Source: Mumia sp. zg.B17 (GTDB lineage Bacteria > Actinomycetota > Actinomycetes > Propionibacteriales > Nocardioidaceae). From it: a stretch of DNA of 64,000 nt. Under the pieces are notes generated by a model, which saw only the letters and a program-made list of their open reading frames with translations, had not been told where the DNA came from and did no database searches. Below are positions 9,190 through 17,658 of the stretch, piece after piece. Made by a program: the position numbers and the translations under genes. Positions within the stretch are counted from its first letter, which is position 1, and every line of letters starts with the position of its first letter. The DNA lies in NCBI RefSeq assembly GCF_019550915.1, contig NZ_JAHWCI010000002.1, forward strand, positions 248,001 to 312,000, read 5' to 3'.

Positions 9190-10257
9190 ATGGTCAGTCC
9201 CGAGCAGATCGCACGCGTCCCGAAGGTCCTCCTGCACGATCACCTCGACGGCGGTGTGCGTCCGTCGACCGTCGCCGACATCGCGGACCGCACAGGGCAC
9301 GAGCTGCCGGTCGACGATCACGCCGCGCTCGGGCAGTGGTTCGCCGACGCCGCGAACTCGGGCAGTCTCGTGCGCTACCTCGAGACGTTCGAGCACACGG
9401 TCGGTGTCATGCAGACCACCGAGGACCTCGTGCGTGTGGCGCGCGAGTGCGCCGAGGACCTCGCCGACGACGGCGTCCTCTATGCCGAGGTGCGCTGGGC
9501 GCCCGAGCAGCACCTTCGTGAAGGGCTCTCGCTGACCGGCGCCGTCGACGCGGTACGCGAAGGCTTCGCCCAGGGAACGGCGGAGGCCGCACGTCGCGGC
9601 CGCACGATCCACGCGCGGCAGATCCTGACGGCCATGCGGCACCAGGCGCGGTCGTTGGAGATCGCCGAGCTGGCGGTCGCCTACCGCGATCGCGGTGTCG
9701 TCGGTTTCGACATCGCCGGAGCGGAGGCCGGCTATCCTCCGACCCGCCACCTCGACGCCTTCGAGTACATGCATCGCGAGAACGCCCACTTCACCATCCA
9801 CGCGGGTGAGGCGTTCGGGCTGCCGTCGATCTGGCAGGCGATCCAGTGGTGCGGTGCCGACCGGCTCGGTCACGGCGTGCGCATCATCGACGACATCGAC
9901 ATCAGTGACCCAGAGCGTCCCGGACTGGGCCGGCTGGCGGCGTACGTCCGTGACAAGCGCATCCCGCTCGAGCTGTGCCCGTCGTCGAACGTGCAGACCG
10001 GGGCGGCCGCGTCGATCGCCGAGCACCCCATCGGCACGCTCGCTCGGCTCGGCTTCCGGGTGACGGTGAACACCGACAACCGCCTCATGAGCCAGACCTC
10101 GTTGTCACGCGAGATGGGCCTTCTGGTGGACGCCTTCGGCTACGACCTGGACGACCTCAGATGGTTCACGGTGAACGCGATGAAGAGCGCGTTCCTGCCG
10201 TTCGACGAGCGCCTCGCACTGATCCAAGATGCGATCAAGCCTGCTTATGGTATTTAG
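9190..10257 (+). CDS. add: Adenosine deaminase
   Basis: Zinc-dependent (deoxy)adenosine deaminase, 355 residues, giving inosine for the purine nucleoside phosphorylase encoded near 27.5 kb. The N-terminal metal motif is HDHLDGG, followed by the catalytic HAGEAFG and the RLGHGVRI metal motif; the last motif reads VNTDNRLMS, the variant form found in actinobacterial Add proteins rather than NTDDP. Only 23 bp separate it from deoA, but it has its own leaderless promoter, so it can be expressed both with and without the operon. Confidence 0.96.
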   Translation: MVSPEQIARVPKVLLHDHLDGGVRPSTVADIADRTGHELPVDDHAALGQWFADAANSGSLVRYLETFEHTVGVMQTTEDLVRVARECAEDLADDGVLYAEVRWAPEQHLREGLSLTGAVDAVREGFAQGTAEAARRGRTIHARQILTAMRHQARSLEIAELAVAYRDRGVVGFDIAGAEAGYPPTRHLDAFEYMHRENAHFTIHAGEAFGLPSIWQAIQWCGADRLGHGVRIIDDIDISDPERPGLGRLAAYVRDKRIPLELCPSSNVQTGAAASIAEHPIGTLARLGFRVTVNTDNRLMSQTSLSREMGLLVDAFGYDLDDLRWFTVNAMKSAFLPFDERLALIQDAIKPAYGI

Positions 10258-10322
10258 CAATTCGGACTCTGCTACCTTGTGCGCAGTCGTGTGTGAAACG
10301 TGCCACGAGTTAGGGAGATTCT

Positions 10323-11930
10323 ATGGGCGGGCGTCATGCCGTTGCCAAGGAGTCCGATTCCGGCCACAAGTGGCAGTACGGCATCGGGCTCGTGGTCATC
10401 GCCACCATTTTGACCGGGGTGTTCGTCCTTCAGGAGGACGACAACCCCGCTGCTGCGTCGTGCTCCACGACGCGCGACGTCACCGTCGCGGCCGCGCCTG
10501 AGATCGCGCCGGTCGTCGAGGCGGCGACCAAGCGCGTCAGCGGCGACGCGTGCGCGAAGTTCACGGTCGAGCCACAGGCTCCCGCTCTCGTCGCGCAGAC
10601 GTTGGCGATCGGCGAAGGCGCACCCGATCTCTGGATCCCGGACTCGTCGCTCTGGCTCGCCCGCGTCAGCGCGCAGCTCGTCGAGGGCGCGCAGGGGCCT
10701 CAGGAGATCGCCAAGTCGGTTGCCCTGTCACCGATCGTCCTGGCGCTGCCCAAGGACGGCCCCGGGCGTCCGGAGACGTGGCTCCAGGCGATGTCGGACC
10801 CGAAGTTCACGACCGGGGACGCGCTCGCCACGACCTCGGCGGCTGTCCCTCTGCTTGCGGCGCAGGCCGAGGCGGCCAAGGGGCTGACGAGTGCCGACCA
10901 GGTCAGCGCGACGATGGTCACCATCGCCCAGCGGCAGTCGGTCACCACACCCAAGACCAATCCGTCGGAGCTCCTCGCGGAGGTTGCGAAGGCCGGGGGC
11001 AGCACGGTCGTGAGCGAGCAGGCGTTTGCCGCGCAGGAGGCCAGCCCGTTCGTCGCGGTCGTCCCCCAGACGGGCAGTCTGCTACTCGACTACCCGATGG
11101 CGGCGACGTCGGACAACCCGGGCAACAAGGAGGTCGGCAAGGCGCTCGCCTCGGCGCTCGGTTCGGCCGACGGCGTCAAGGACCTCACCGCCGCCGGGTT
11201 CCGGACCCCGAAGGGCGAGCCCCTGCCCGAGGGCGTGGGCGTCGGCAAGTTCGCCCCCATCACGATCGACAACCCTCAGCTGGTCGCGCAGACGTTGCGC
11301 AAGTGGTCCGTCATCGCCCTGCCGGCGCAGATGCTCTCGGTGGTCGACGTGTCGGGCTCGATGGAGGCGCAGGCCGGTGACTCGAGCCGGATGGCGTTGA
11401 CCGTCGAGGCGGCGCTGACCGGCCTTTCGCTGATGCCCGACTCCTGGTCGGTCGGCTCGTGGGCCTTCTCCCACCGGATCGACGGCACGCAGGACTGGAA
11501 GAAGCTCGCCGCGATCCGCAAGCTCGGCACCGTCACCGATGGCGTCAAGCACCGTGATCTCGTCGTCGACGCGACGCGATCGATGCCCTCGCTCGTCGGA
11601 GGCGGCACCGGCCTGTACGACACGACCCTCGCGGCGTGGCGCACGGTGCAGGCGCAGTACGACCCGAAGTCGATCAACTCGGTCGTGATCCTGACCGACG
11701 GAAAGAACGAGGACGCCAACAGCCTCTCGCTGTCGGAGCTGCTCGCCACGCTGCAGCGCGAGCGTGACCCCGCTCGCCCGGTGATCGTCATCACGATCGG
11801 CATCACGAAGGACGCGGACGCATCGGCGCTCGAGAAGATCGCGAAGGCCACGGGCGGCCAGTCCTACATCGCCCGTGAGCCGGACGAGATCGCGAACGTG
11901 TTCGTCAAGGCACTGGAAGCCCGCGGTTAG
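10323..11930 (+). CDS. Membrane-anchored substrate-binding-like/VWA protein (intact MIDAS)
   Basis: 535-residue protein with a cytoplasmic N-terminus (about 18 residues), one membrane segment (about residues 19-36), a periplasmic-binding-protein-like region (about 45-320) and a C-terminal von Willebrand A domain (about 335-535). The VWA metal site looks functional: DVSGSM at about residue 342, the Thr of GGTGLYDT, and LTDGKNED. AGGGAG at 10312-10317 is well placed before the ATG. A close paralogue follows in tandem. The binding-like part suggests ligand recognition presented outside the cell; ligand and partner are unknown. Confidence 0.85.
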   Translation: MGGRHAVAKESDSGHKWQYGIGLVVIATILTGVFVLQEDDNPAAASCSTTRDVTVAAAPEIAPVVEAATKRVSGDACAKFTVEPQAPALVAQTLAIGEGAPDLWIPDSSLWLARVSAQLVEGAQGPQEIAKSVALSPIVLALPKDGPGRPETWLQAMSDPKFTTGDALATTSAAVPLLAAQAEAAKGLTSADQVSATMVTIAQRQSVTTPKTNPSELLAEVAKAGGSTVVSEQAFAAQEASPFVAVVPQTGSLLLDYPMAATSDNPGNKEVGKALASALGSADGVKDLTAAGFRTPKGEPLPEGVGVGKFAPITIDNPQLVAQTLRKWSVIALPAQMLSVVDVSGSMEAQAGDSSRMALTVEAALTGLSLMPDSWSVGSWAFSHRIDGTQDWKKLAAIRKLGTVTDGVKHRDLVVDATRSMPSLVGGGTGLYDTTLAAWRTVQAQYDPKSINSVVILTDGKNEDANSLSLSELLATLQRERDPARPVIVITIGITKDADASALEKIAKATGGQSYIAREPDEIANVFVKALEARG

Positions 11931-11948
11931 CTCCACCCGCATGCCGTC

Positions 11949-11997
11949 GCTCCGCCCGGGACATCGGGGCGGAGCGGCGGCGTCGAGGGACGCCGCC
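11949..11997 (+). terminator. Two tandem hairpins between VWA paralogues
   Basis: Hairpin one: GCTCCGCCC at 11949-11957 with GGGCGGAGC at 11967-11975. Hairpin two: GGCGGCGTC at 11976-11984 with GACGCCGCC at 11989-11997. Neither has a U-tract; partial termination or mRNA end protection is likely. Confidence 0.5.
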
Positions 11998-12026
11998 GGC
12001 AGCCGTTCACGAGTCAAGGAGCAGAC

Positions 12027-13652
12027 ATGGGCGGGCGACACGCCGGGGACAAGGACCTGGGGGCTCGCGGGGGCCTGAAGTACGCGGTCGGTGCCGTGGC
12101 GCTCGTGGTCGCGGTCGCGGTGGTCGGCGTTCTGGTGGCTCGCCACGACGACCCTTCCGCATCAGCAGGGTGCGGCTCGGACGTGGTGGTCCGGGTCGCC
12201 GTCGCCCCGGAGGCGGAGGATCTCGTCGCCGCGGCAGCACGACGTGTGGATCGCGGCTCGTGCCTCACCTATGACGTGGTGGGAGAGCCCCCGGCGCTCA
12301 CCGCGCAGTCGGTGGCGATCGGTGACGGCGCGCCGGAGCTGTGGGTCCCGGACTCGTCGGTGTGGGTGTCGCGGGTGTCGTCCCAGCTCGTCGAGGGCGT
12401 CGCTGCGCCGAAGACGGTCGTGCGTTCGATCGCCAGCACCCCTGTGGTCCTGGCGTGGCCGAAGTCAGACGGACCCCACCCCTCGTCCTGGCTCTCGGTG
12501 CTCACCAGCGCGACGTTCACCGCGGGCGACCCGCTCGCCACTGCCACCGCCGCGGGGCCGCTCCTCGCTGCCTACGCGGAAGCTGCCCGCGGAGTCTCGC
12601 CCACGACGTTCAACACCGTGAGTGCCGCTCAGGTGAGGCTCGCGCAGCGCCAGTCCGGCAACCCGCCTCCGACCGATCCCGCGGCGCTGCTCGCGGCGGT
12701 CGCGAAGTCGGGCGGCAGCACGGTCGTCAGCGAGCAGGCGTTCAACGCCTGGTCCGAGTCGTCTGCCGCGTTCGACCCGGTGCTGCCGACCTCGGCCAGC
12801 CTCGCGCTCGGCTATCCGCTGGTGGCGGTCTCCGGTGACTCCGAGCACGACGAGGCGGCGGAGGCACTGGGTGATGCGCTGATGTCGAAGCCTTCACAGG
12901 CCGCGTTCACGAAGGCCGGGTTCCGCTCTCCTCTGGGTGAACCCTTGGAGTCGGGACGGAGCGTCGGTGACTTCGAGGCGATGTCCCTCTCGGACGACGC
13001 GATCGTCGCCGACACCATCAAGCGGTGGTCGCTCATCGCGATGCCGGCCCGGGCGCTCGCGGTGATCGACGTGTCCAAGCAGATGAAGGCGCGTGCTGGC
13101 GGGTCGACCAAGATGGCGCTGACCGCGCAGGCCGCACTCAAGGGCCTTGGCCTGATGCCGGACTCGTGGGCGCTCGGTACGTGGGTGTTCTCCGAGAAGC
13201 TCGACGGCAAGAAGGACTGGAAGGCGCTCGCATCGATGCAGCGCCTGGACGCGAAGGACGGGGCGGGCACCCAGCGCCAGAAGGTGACCCGTGTCATCCA
13301 GAGTCTGCCCAAGCGGGTCGGTGGGCGCACCGGGCTCTATGACGTGACGCTCGCGGCCTACCGTGAGGTGCAGGCGTCCTACGATCCCAAGACGGTCAAC
13401 TCGGTGATCATCCTGACCGGCGGGCGCAACGACGACCCCGGGAGCATCTCCCAGGGCGAGCTCGTGGCGGCGCTGCAGCGCGAGCGGGACCCAGCCCGTC
13501 CGGTCGTGGTGGTGGCGATCGGTATCACCCAGGACGCGGACGGCTTCGCCCTGCAGAAGATCGCCACGGCCAGCGGCGGGCAGGTCTACCTCGCGCGCGA
13601 GCCGGACGAGATCGTGGACGTCTTCATCAACGCCTTGCAGTCGCGCTACTGA
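12027..13652 (+). CDS. Membrane-anchored substrate-binding-like/VWA paralogue with degenerate MIDAS
   Basis: 541-residue tandem paralogue of the preceding gene with the same plan: MGGRHA start, one membrane segment (about residues 17-36), binding-protein-like middle and C-terminal VWA fold. The metal site is damaged: DVSKQM at about residue 348 replaces DxSxS, and LTGGRNDD replaces LTDG; the Thr of GRTGLYD remains. The fold seems conserved while metal-dependent ligand binding is probably lost, as in a structural partner subunit. AAGGAG at 12016-12021 precedes the ATG by 5 nt. Confidence 0.85.
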   Translation: MGGRHAGDKDLGARGGLKYAVGAVALVVAVAVVGVLVARHDDPSASAGCGSDVVVRVAVAPEAEDLVAAAARRVDRGSCLTYDVVGEPPALTAQSVAIGDGAPELWVPDSSVWVSRVSSQLVEGVAAPKTVVRSIASTPVVLAWPKSDGPHPSSWLSVLTSATFTAGDPLATATAAGPLLAAYAEAARGVSPTTFNTVSAAQVRLAQRQSGNPPPTDPAALLAAVAKSGGSTVVSEQAFNAWSESSAAFDPVLPTSASLALGYPLVAVSGDSEHDEAAEALGDALMSKPSQAAFTKAGFRSPLGEPLESGRSVGDFEAMSLSDDAIVADTIKRWSLIAMPARALAVIDVSKQMKARAGGSTKMALTAQAALKGLGLMPDSWALGTWVFSEKLDGKKDWKALASMQRLDAKDGAGTQRQKVTRVIQSLPKRVGGRTGLYDVTLAAYREVQASYDPKTVNSVIILTGGRNDDPGSISQGELVAALQRERDPARPVVVVAIGITQDADGFALQKIATASGGQVYLAREPDEIVDVFINALQSRY

Positions 13653-13672
13653 GCCTTCGCGCTACTGAGCCG
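13641..13672 (+). repeat. Tandem 16-bp duplication over a stop codon
   Basis: TCGCGCTACTGAGCC followed by T (13641-13656) is repeated at 13657-13672 with G as the last base. The first copy encodes the final residues and stop of the upstream gene; the second is a non-coding echo, consistent with recent slippage. Confidence 0.8.
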
Positions 13673-13690
13673 TCACCCTCGTCGCCGCCG

Positions 13691-14308
13691 TCACCGTCGT
13701 GTGGCGGCGGCGACGATGTCGATGTGGCGCTCGGCCCGGCGTGGCGTCATCGGGCGGCAGCCGTGGTCGACCGCCTCCGCGACGACGGTCGGTTCCTCCC
13801 GCATGAGGTGCCAGCCGCGTCGGAGGAGAACGGGGAGCGGCTTGCGCTTCTCGCGCAGGTCGCGCACGAGCCGGAGGACGAATGTGACGACGCGGTGGTG
13901 CCGCACGCAGATGGCGTCGGCGAGGAGCCCGCGCCGCGCGAGCTCGGCGACGACCGCCTGGGCGAACAGCCCTTCGGCCACCACCGTTGTGGCGTCACCG
14001 AGAGCGACCGTGTGCCTCCCCGTCTGCCGGCTGAGGGCGATGTCGTACACAGGGACCTCGACCTCGCCGGTCGTGCACAGGCGCTCGAGGGCGTCGCACG
14101 CGGCGGCGGCGTCCCACGATCGGGCGTCGTCCCAGTCGACGACCTCGGTGTCGCCGAACGTGATGGTCGGCAGCAGCGGGTCGTCGCCCTCGCGGTAGAA
14201 GTCGTCGAGCCGGACCACGGGCAGGCCGCTGCGTTCGGCCACGCGGGACTTGCCGGAGCCTGACGGCCCGGTGAGGACCACGACCCCGGGGGAGCGGTGA
14301 GCGGTCAC
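13691..14308 (-). CDS. Uridine kinase-like P-loop kinase
   Basis: 205-residue nucleoside kinase-like protein with P-loop GPSGSGKS near the N-terminus and the uridine-kinase-type LDDFYREGDDP motif. It probably phosphorylates uridine/cytidine; the exact acceptor is inferred from family likeness. The GTG start overlaps the TGA of the half-size aldehyde dehydrogenase gene, making it the last gene of a deoC-ALDH-ALDH-kinase operon. The window thus holds both breakdown and rescue routes for pyrimidine nucleosides. Confidence 0.82.
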   Translation of the reverse strand: MTAHRSPGVVVLTGPSGSGKSRVAERSGLPVVRLDDFYREGDDPLLPTITFGDTEVVDWDDARSWDAAAACDALERLCTTGEVEVPVYDIALSRQTGRHTVALGDATTVVAEGLFAQAVVAELARRGLLADAICVRHHRVVTFVLRLVRDLREKRKPLPVLLRRGWHLMREEPTVVAEAVDHGCRPMTPRRAERHIDIVAAATRR

Positions 14309-15165
14309 ACGCCGACGGGGTGCCAGACGGTCTTCGTCTCGAGGAAGGCCGTCATCCGGGAGAGCGACGGCTCTGCAGCCCAGTCGGGCCTGCTCGGGCG
14401 TACGACGCGCTTCAGGTTGACGGCGGCCTCCGCCTCGAGGTCGGTGGCGAGCGAAGCGTCGTCGACGCCGGTGAGGTCGAGCCCGTTGACGTCCAGATGA
14501 CCGGCGAGCCACGGGGCGACGTCCGCTGCGTCCGCAGTGAGGATGTTGACGACCCCACCGGGCACGTCGGACGTGGCGAGGACCTCGGAGAGCGTCACCG
14601 CGGGGAGCGGGCGGGCGTACGACGTCACGACCACCGCGGTGTTGCCGGAGACGATGACGGGAGCCAGCACGCTGACGAGCCCGAGGAGGCTGTCGTCCTG
14701 CGGCGCGACCGCGACGACCACGCCCGTCGGCTCGGGGGACGACAGGTTGAAGTAGGGGCCGGCCACCTGGTTGGCGTTGCCGGTGACCTGCGCGAGCTTG
14801 TCGGCCCACCCTGCGTACCAGACCCACCGGTCGACCGCGGCGTCGACGACCTTCGAGGCCTGCTGGGTGCTGAGGCCCTCGGCCGAGACGACGTCGGACG
14901 TGAACTGGTCGTGGCGACCCTCGATCATCTCAGCCACCCGATAGAGGATCTGTCCGCGGTTGTAGGGGGTGCGGGCGCTCCAGCCGCCGAAGGCCTTCCG
15001 GGCCGCACCGACCGCGTCTCGGCCGTCCTTGCGCGACGCCTTGGCGGCGTTGGCGAGGAAGCGTCCCTCGGTGTCGAGGACCTCGTAGGTGTGCCCCGAC
15101 TCCGACCGCGGGAACGACCCGCCGATGTAGAGCTTGTAGGTCTTGCGCACGTCGAGCCGGCTCAT
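14305..15165 (-). CDS. Half-size aldehyde dehydrogenase-like protein (no catalytic region)
   Basis: 286 residues against about 490 for a usual aldehyde dehydrogenase. It has the N-terminal family segment (YKLYIGGSFPRSESG) and part of the cofactor-domain fold (VVVAVAPQDDSLLGLVSVLAPVI cut short here to its recognisable core: PQDDSLLGL), but neither an LELGGK-type motif nor a catalytic Cys loop. It is coupled to the full-length enzyme by ATGA. Paired with it, the total of about 778 residues matches ALDH16, in which an active ALDH domain is followed by a second non-catalytic one. Likely a pseudoenzyme subunit rather than a decayed gene, since the frame is intact and starts and stops are coupled. 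Confidence 0.82.
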   Translation of the reverse strand: MSRLDVRKTYKLYIGGSFPRSESGHTYEVLDTEGRFLANAAKASRKDGRDAVGAARKAFGGWSARTPYNRGQILYRVAEMIEGRHDQFTSDVVSAEGLSTQQASKVVDAAVDRWVWYAGWADKLAQVTGNANQVAGPYFNLSSPEPTGVVVAVAPQDDSLLGLVSVLAPVIVSGNTAVVVTSYARPLPAVTLSEVLATSDVPGGVVNILTADAADVAPWLAGHLDVNGLDLTGVDDASLATDLEAEAAVNLKRVVRPSRPDWAAEPSLSRMTAFLETKTVWHPVGV

Positions 15166-16640
15166 GCGGTCTCGCCCTCCTGCAGGTATGCGGCGAGGCC
15201 CTGGCGGCCACCCTCGCGGCCGTAGCCGGACTCCTTGTAGCCGCCGAAGGGCGACGCCGGGTCGAACTTGTTGAACGTGTTGGCCCACACCACGCCGGCT
15301 CGCAGCCGGTCGGCGATGGCCAGGATGCGCGAGCCCTTGTCGGTCCACACTCCGGCCGAGAGGCCGTACGGGGTGTTGTTGGCCTTCGCGACCGCCTCGT
15401 CGGGTGTCCTGAAGCTGAGGACCGACAGCACGGGGCCGAAAATCTCCTCGCGCGCGATCCGGTGCGCCTGCGTGACGCCGGTGAACACCGTCGGTGCGTA
15501 CCAGAAGCCGGAGCTCGGCAGCTCGCACGGTGGCGACCAGCGCTCGGCACCCTCGGCGTCACCCGCGTCGGCGAGCTCGGTGATGCGCTCGAGCTGCTCG
15601 CGCGAGTTGATCGCCCCGATGTCGGTGTTCTTGTCGAGCGGGTCGCCCACGCGCAGGGTCGCCATCCGGCGCTTGAGCCGTTCCATCACCTCGTCGTAGA
15701 CGTTCTCCTGGACGAGCAGCCGCGACCCGGCACAGCAGACGTGGCCCTGGTTGAAGAAGATGCCCGAGACGATGCCCTCGATCGCCTGGTCCATCGGCGC
15801 GTCCTCGAAGACGATGTTGGCAGCCTTGCCGCCGAGCTCGAGGGTGAGTCGCTTGTTCGTGCCCGCGACCGCACGGGCGATCTGTCGACCCACGTCGGTG
15901 GAGCCGGTGAACGCGACCTTGTCGACGCCCGGGTGCGACACGAGCGTCTGACCGGTCGTTCCCGCGCCCGTCACGATGTTGACGACGCCCGGCGGGAGAT
16001 CGGCCTGCTGGCAGATCTCGGCGAACAGCAGCGCGGTGAGGGGCGTCGTCTCGGCCGGCTTGAGGACGACGGTGTTGCCGGCGGCGAGGGCCGGCGCGAT
16101 CTTCCAGCTGAGCATGAGCAGCGGGAAGTTCCACGGGATGACCTGTGCGGCGACGCCGAGCGGGCGCGGGTTGGCGCCGAGGCCGGCGTACGACAGCTTG
16201 TCGGCCCATCCCGCGTAGTAGAAGAACCACTGCGAGACCAGCGGGATGTCGACGTCGCGCGACTCGCGGATCGGCTTGCCGTTGTCGAGCGACTCGAGCA
16301 CGGCCAGCTCTCGGCTCCGCTCGGCGAGGATGCGGGCGATCCGGTAGAGGTACTTCGCGCGCTCGCGGCCCGGCATCCGGGACCAGCCGGCGAACGCCCG
16401 CCGCGCGGCGTCCACGGCGAGGTCGACGTCGGCCTCGGTGGCCTCGGTGACCTCGGCGAGGACCTCTTCGGTGGCGGGGTTGACCGTCTTGAACGTACGG
16501 CCGTCGCTGCCCTCGGTGAACGCGCCGTCGATGAACAACCCGTACGAGGGCTGGAGGTCGACGACGGAGCGCGACTCGGGGGCGGGCGCGTAGTCGAGCC
16601 CGGTCGGGGGGACAACGGGGGGATCGGTGAACTCAGCCAT
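15162..16640 (-). CDS. Aldehyde dehydrogenase, catalytic
   Basis: NAD(P)-dependent aldehyde dehydrogenase of normal length (492 residues). Key elements are the oxyanion-site IPWNFPL, cofactor loop FTGSTDVGRQ, the general-base motif LELGGK and the nucleophile loop NQGHVCCAGSR (first Cys catalytic, about residue 300), then EEIFGPV. A proline-rich N-terminal extension of about 30 residues precedes the fold. It starts 7 nt after deoC, whose acetaldehyde product is an obvious substrate. The following half-size ALDH gene overlaps its stop. Confidence 0.93.
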   Translation of the reverse strand: MAEFTDPPVVPPTGLDYAPAPESRSVVDLQPSYGLFIDGAFTEGSDGRTFKTVNPATEEVLAEVTEATEADVDLAVDAARRAFAGWSRMPGRERAKYLYRIARILAERSRELAVLESLDNGKPIRESRDVDIPLVSQWFFYYAGWADKLSYAGLGANPRPLGVAAQVIPWNFPLLMLSWKIAPALAAGNTVVLKPAETTPLTALLFAEICQQADLPPGVVNIVTGAGTTGQTLVSHPGVDKVAFTGSTDVGRQIARAVAGTNKRLTLELGGKAANIVFEDAPMDQAIEGIVSGIFFNQGHVCCAGSRLLVQENVYDEVMERLKRRMATLRVGDPLDKNTDIGAINSREQLERITELADAGDAEGAERWSPPCELPSSGFWYAPTVFTGVTQAHRIAREEIFGPVLSVLSFRTPDEAVAKANNTPYGLSAGVWTDKGSRILAIADRLRAGVVWANTFNKFDPASPFGGYKESGYGREGGRQGLAAYLQEGETA

Positions 16641-16647
16641 CGGTGCC

Positions 16648-17598
16648 TCAGTCGATCGTCACGTAGTCGGGGCCGGAGTAGCGACCGGTCTTGAGCTTCT
16701 GTCGCTGCATCAGCAGGTCGTTCAGCAGGCTCGACGCGCCGAACCGGAACCAGGTCGGCGTCATCCAGTCGATCCCTGCGGTCTCGTTGACCGTCACGAG
16801 GTACTTGATCGCGTCCTTGGTGGTGCGGATCCCGCCGGCGGGCTTCACGCCCACCTGGCGGCCGAAGGCGTCGCGGTAGTCGCGGACCGCCTCGAGCATC
16901 AACAGGGTGACCGGCAGCGTGGCGGCCGGGGAGACCTTGCCCGTGCTCGTCTTGATGAAGTCGGCGCCGGCCAGCATCGCCAGCCACGACGCCTTGCGGA
17001 CGTTGTCGTACGTCGCGAGCTCGCCGGTCTCCAGGATGACCTTGAGGTGGGCGTGGGTGCCGTCGGGGCGCTCGCACGCGGCGCGGACCGCGACGATCTC
17101 CTCGTAGACCTTCTGCAGGTCGCCGGCGAGGAAGGCGCCCCTGTCGATGACCATGTCGATCTCGCTCGCGCCGGCAGCGACGGCGTACTCGGTGTCGATC
17201 ACCTTCACCTCCAGCGGTGCGCGGCCGGAGGGGAACGCGGTCGCGACGCTGGCCACGCCGACAGGGGCGTCGCCGAGGGCCTCGCGCGCTGTGCCGACGA
17301 GGTCGGGATAGACGCAGACGGCGGCGACACGGGGGCAGGTCGGGTCGGAGGGGTCCGGACGCAGCGCCTTGGCGGCGAGGGAGCGGACCTTGCCGGGGGT
17401 GTCGGAGCCCTCGAGGGTGGTCAGGTCGACCATCGAGATCGCGAGGTCGATCGCGGTGCGCTTGGCGTCCTTCTTGATCGATCGGGTCGCGAGCGCGGCG
17501 GCGCGTGCCTCCAGTCCGACCTGGTCGACGCCCGAGAGGTCGCCCAGCACGGTCCGGACGTCAGCGGCGTTGCCGAGGTCGGTCGGTGTCGTGGTCAC
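16648..17598 (-). CDS. deoC: Deoxyribose-phosphate aldolase
   Basis: Class I aldolase splitting 2-deoxyribose-5-phosphate into acetaldehyde and glyceraldehyde-3-phosphate; 316 residues. The Schiff-base lysine is in FIKTSTGK and the second conserved lysine in VGVKPAGGIRT. The GTG start has TAGACT exactly 6 nt upstream, so the transcript is probably leaderless. It heads the operon with two aldehyde dehydrogenase-type genes and a uridine kinase, and completes the deoxyribonucleoside pathway begun by deoA in the first 10 kb. Confidence 0.95.
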   Translation of the reverse strand: MTTTPTDLGNAADVRTVLGDLSGVDQVGLEARAAALATRSIKKDAKRTAIDLAISMVDLTTLEGSDTPGKVRSLAAKALRPDPSDPTCPRVAAVCVYPDLVGTAREALGDAPVGVASVATAFPSGRAPLEVKVIDTEYAVAAGASEIDMVIDRGAFLAGDLQKVYEEIVAVRAACERPDGTHAHLKVILETGELATYDNVRKASWLAMLAGADFIKTSTGKVSPAATLPVTLLMLEAVRDYRDAFGRQVGVKPAGGIRTTKDAIKYLVTVNETAGIDWMTPTWFRFGASSLLNDLLMQRQKLKTGRYSGPDYVTID

Positions 17599-17658
17599 CC
17601 CGACAGTCTAGGCGGGGGCCTTGGGGCGCCGTCCCCGCGCTGCGGGCATGCTGGGGTC
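17599..17658. promoter_or_regulatory. Divergent leaderless promoters, deoC and universal stress gene
   Basis: In 60 bp, TAGACT (minus strand, 17610-17605) lies 6 nt before the deoC GTG, and CATGCT (plus strand, 17647-17652) lies 6 nt before the ATG of the stress gene. No Shine-Dalgarno is seen for either. Confidence 0.55.

Noticed and set aside
14305-15165. Half-size aldehyde dehydrogenase as a pseudogene
   Set aside because: Frame intact, ATGA coupling at the start and GTGA coupling at the end; no remnant of a missing catalytic part follows. A functional short subunit fits better.
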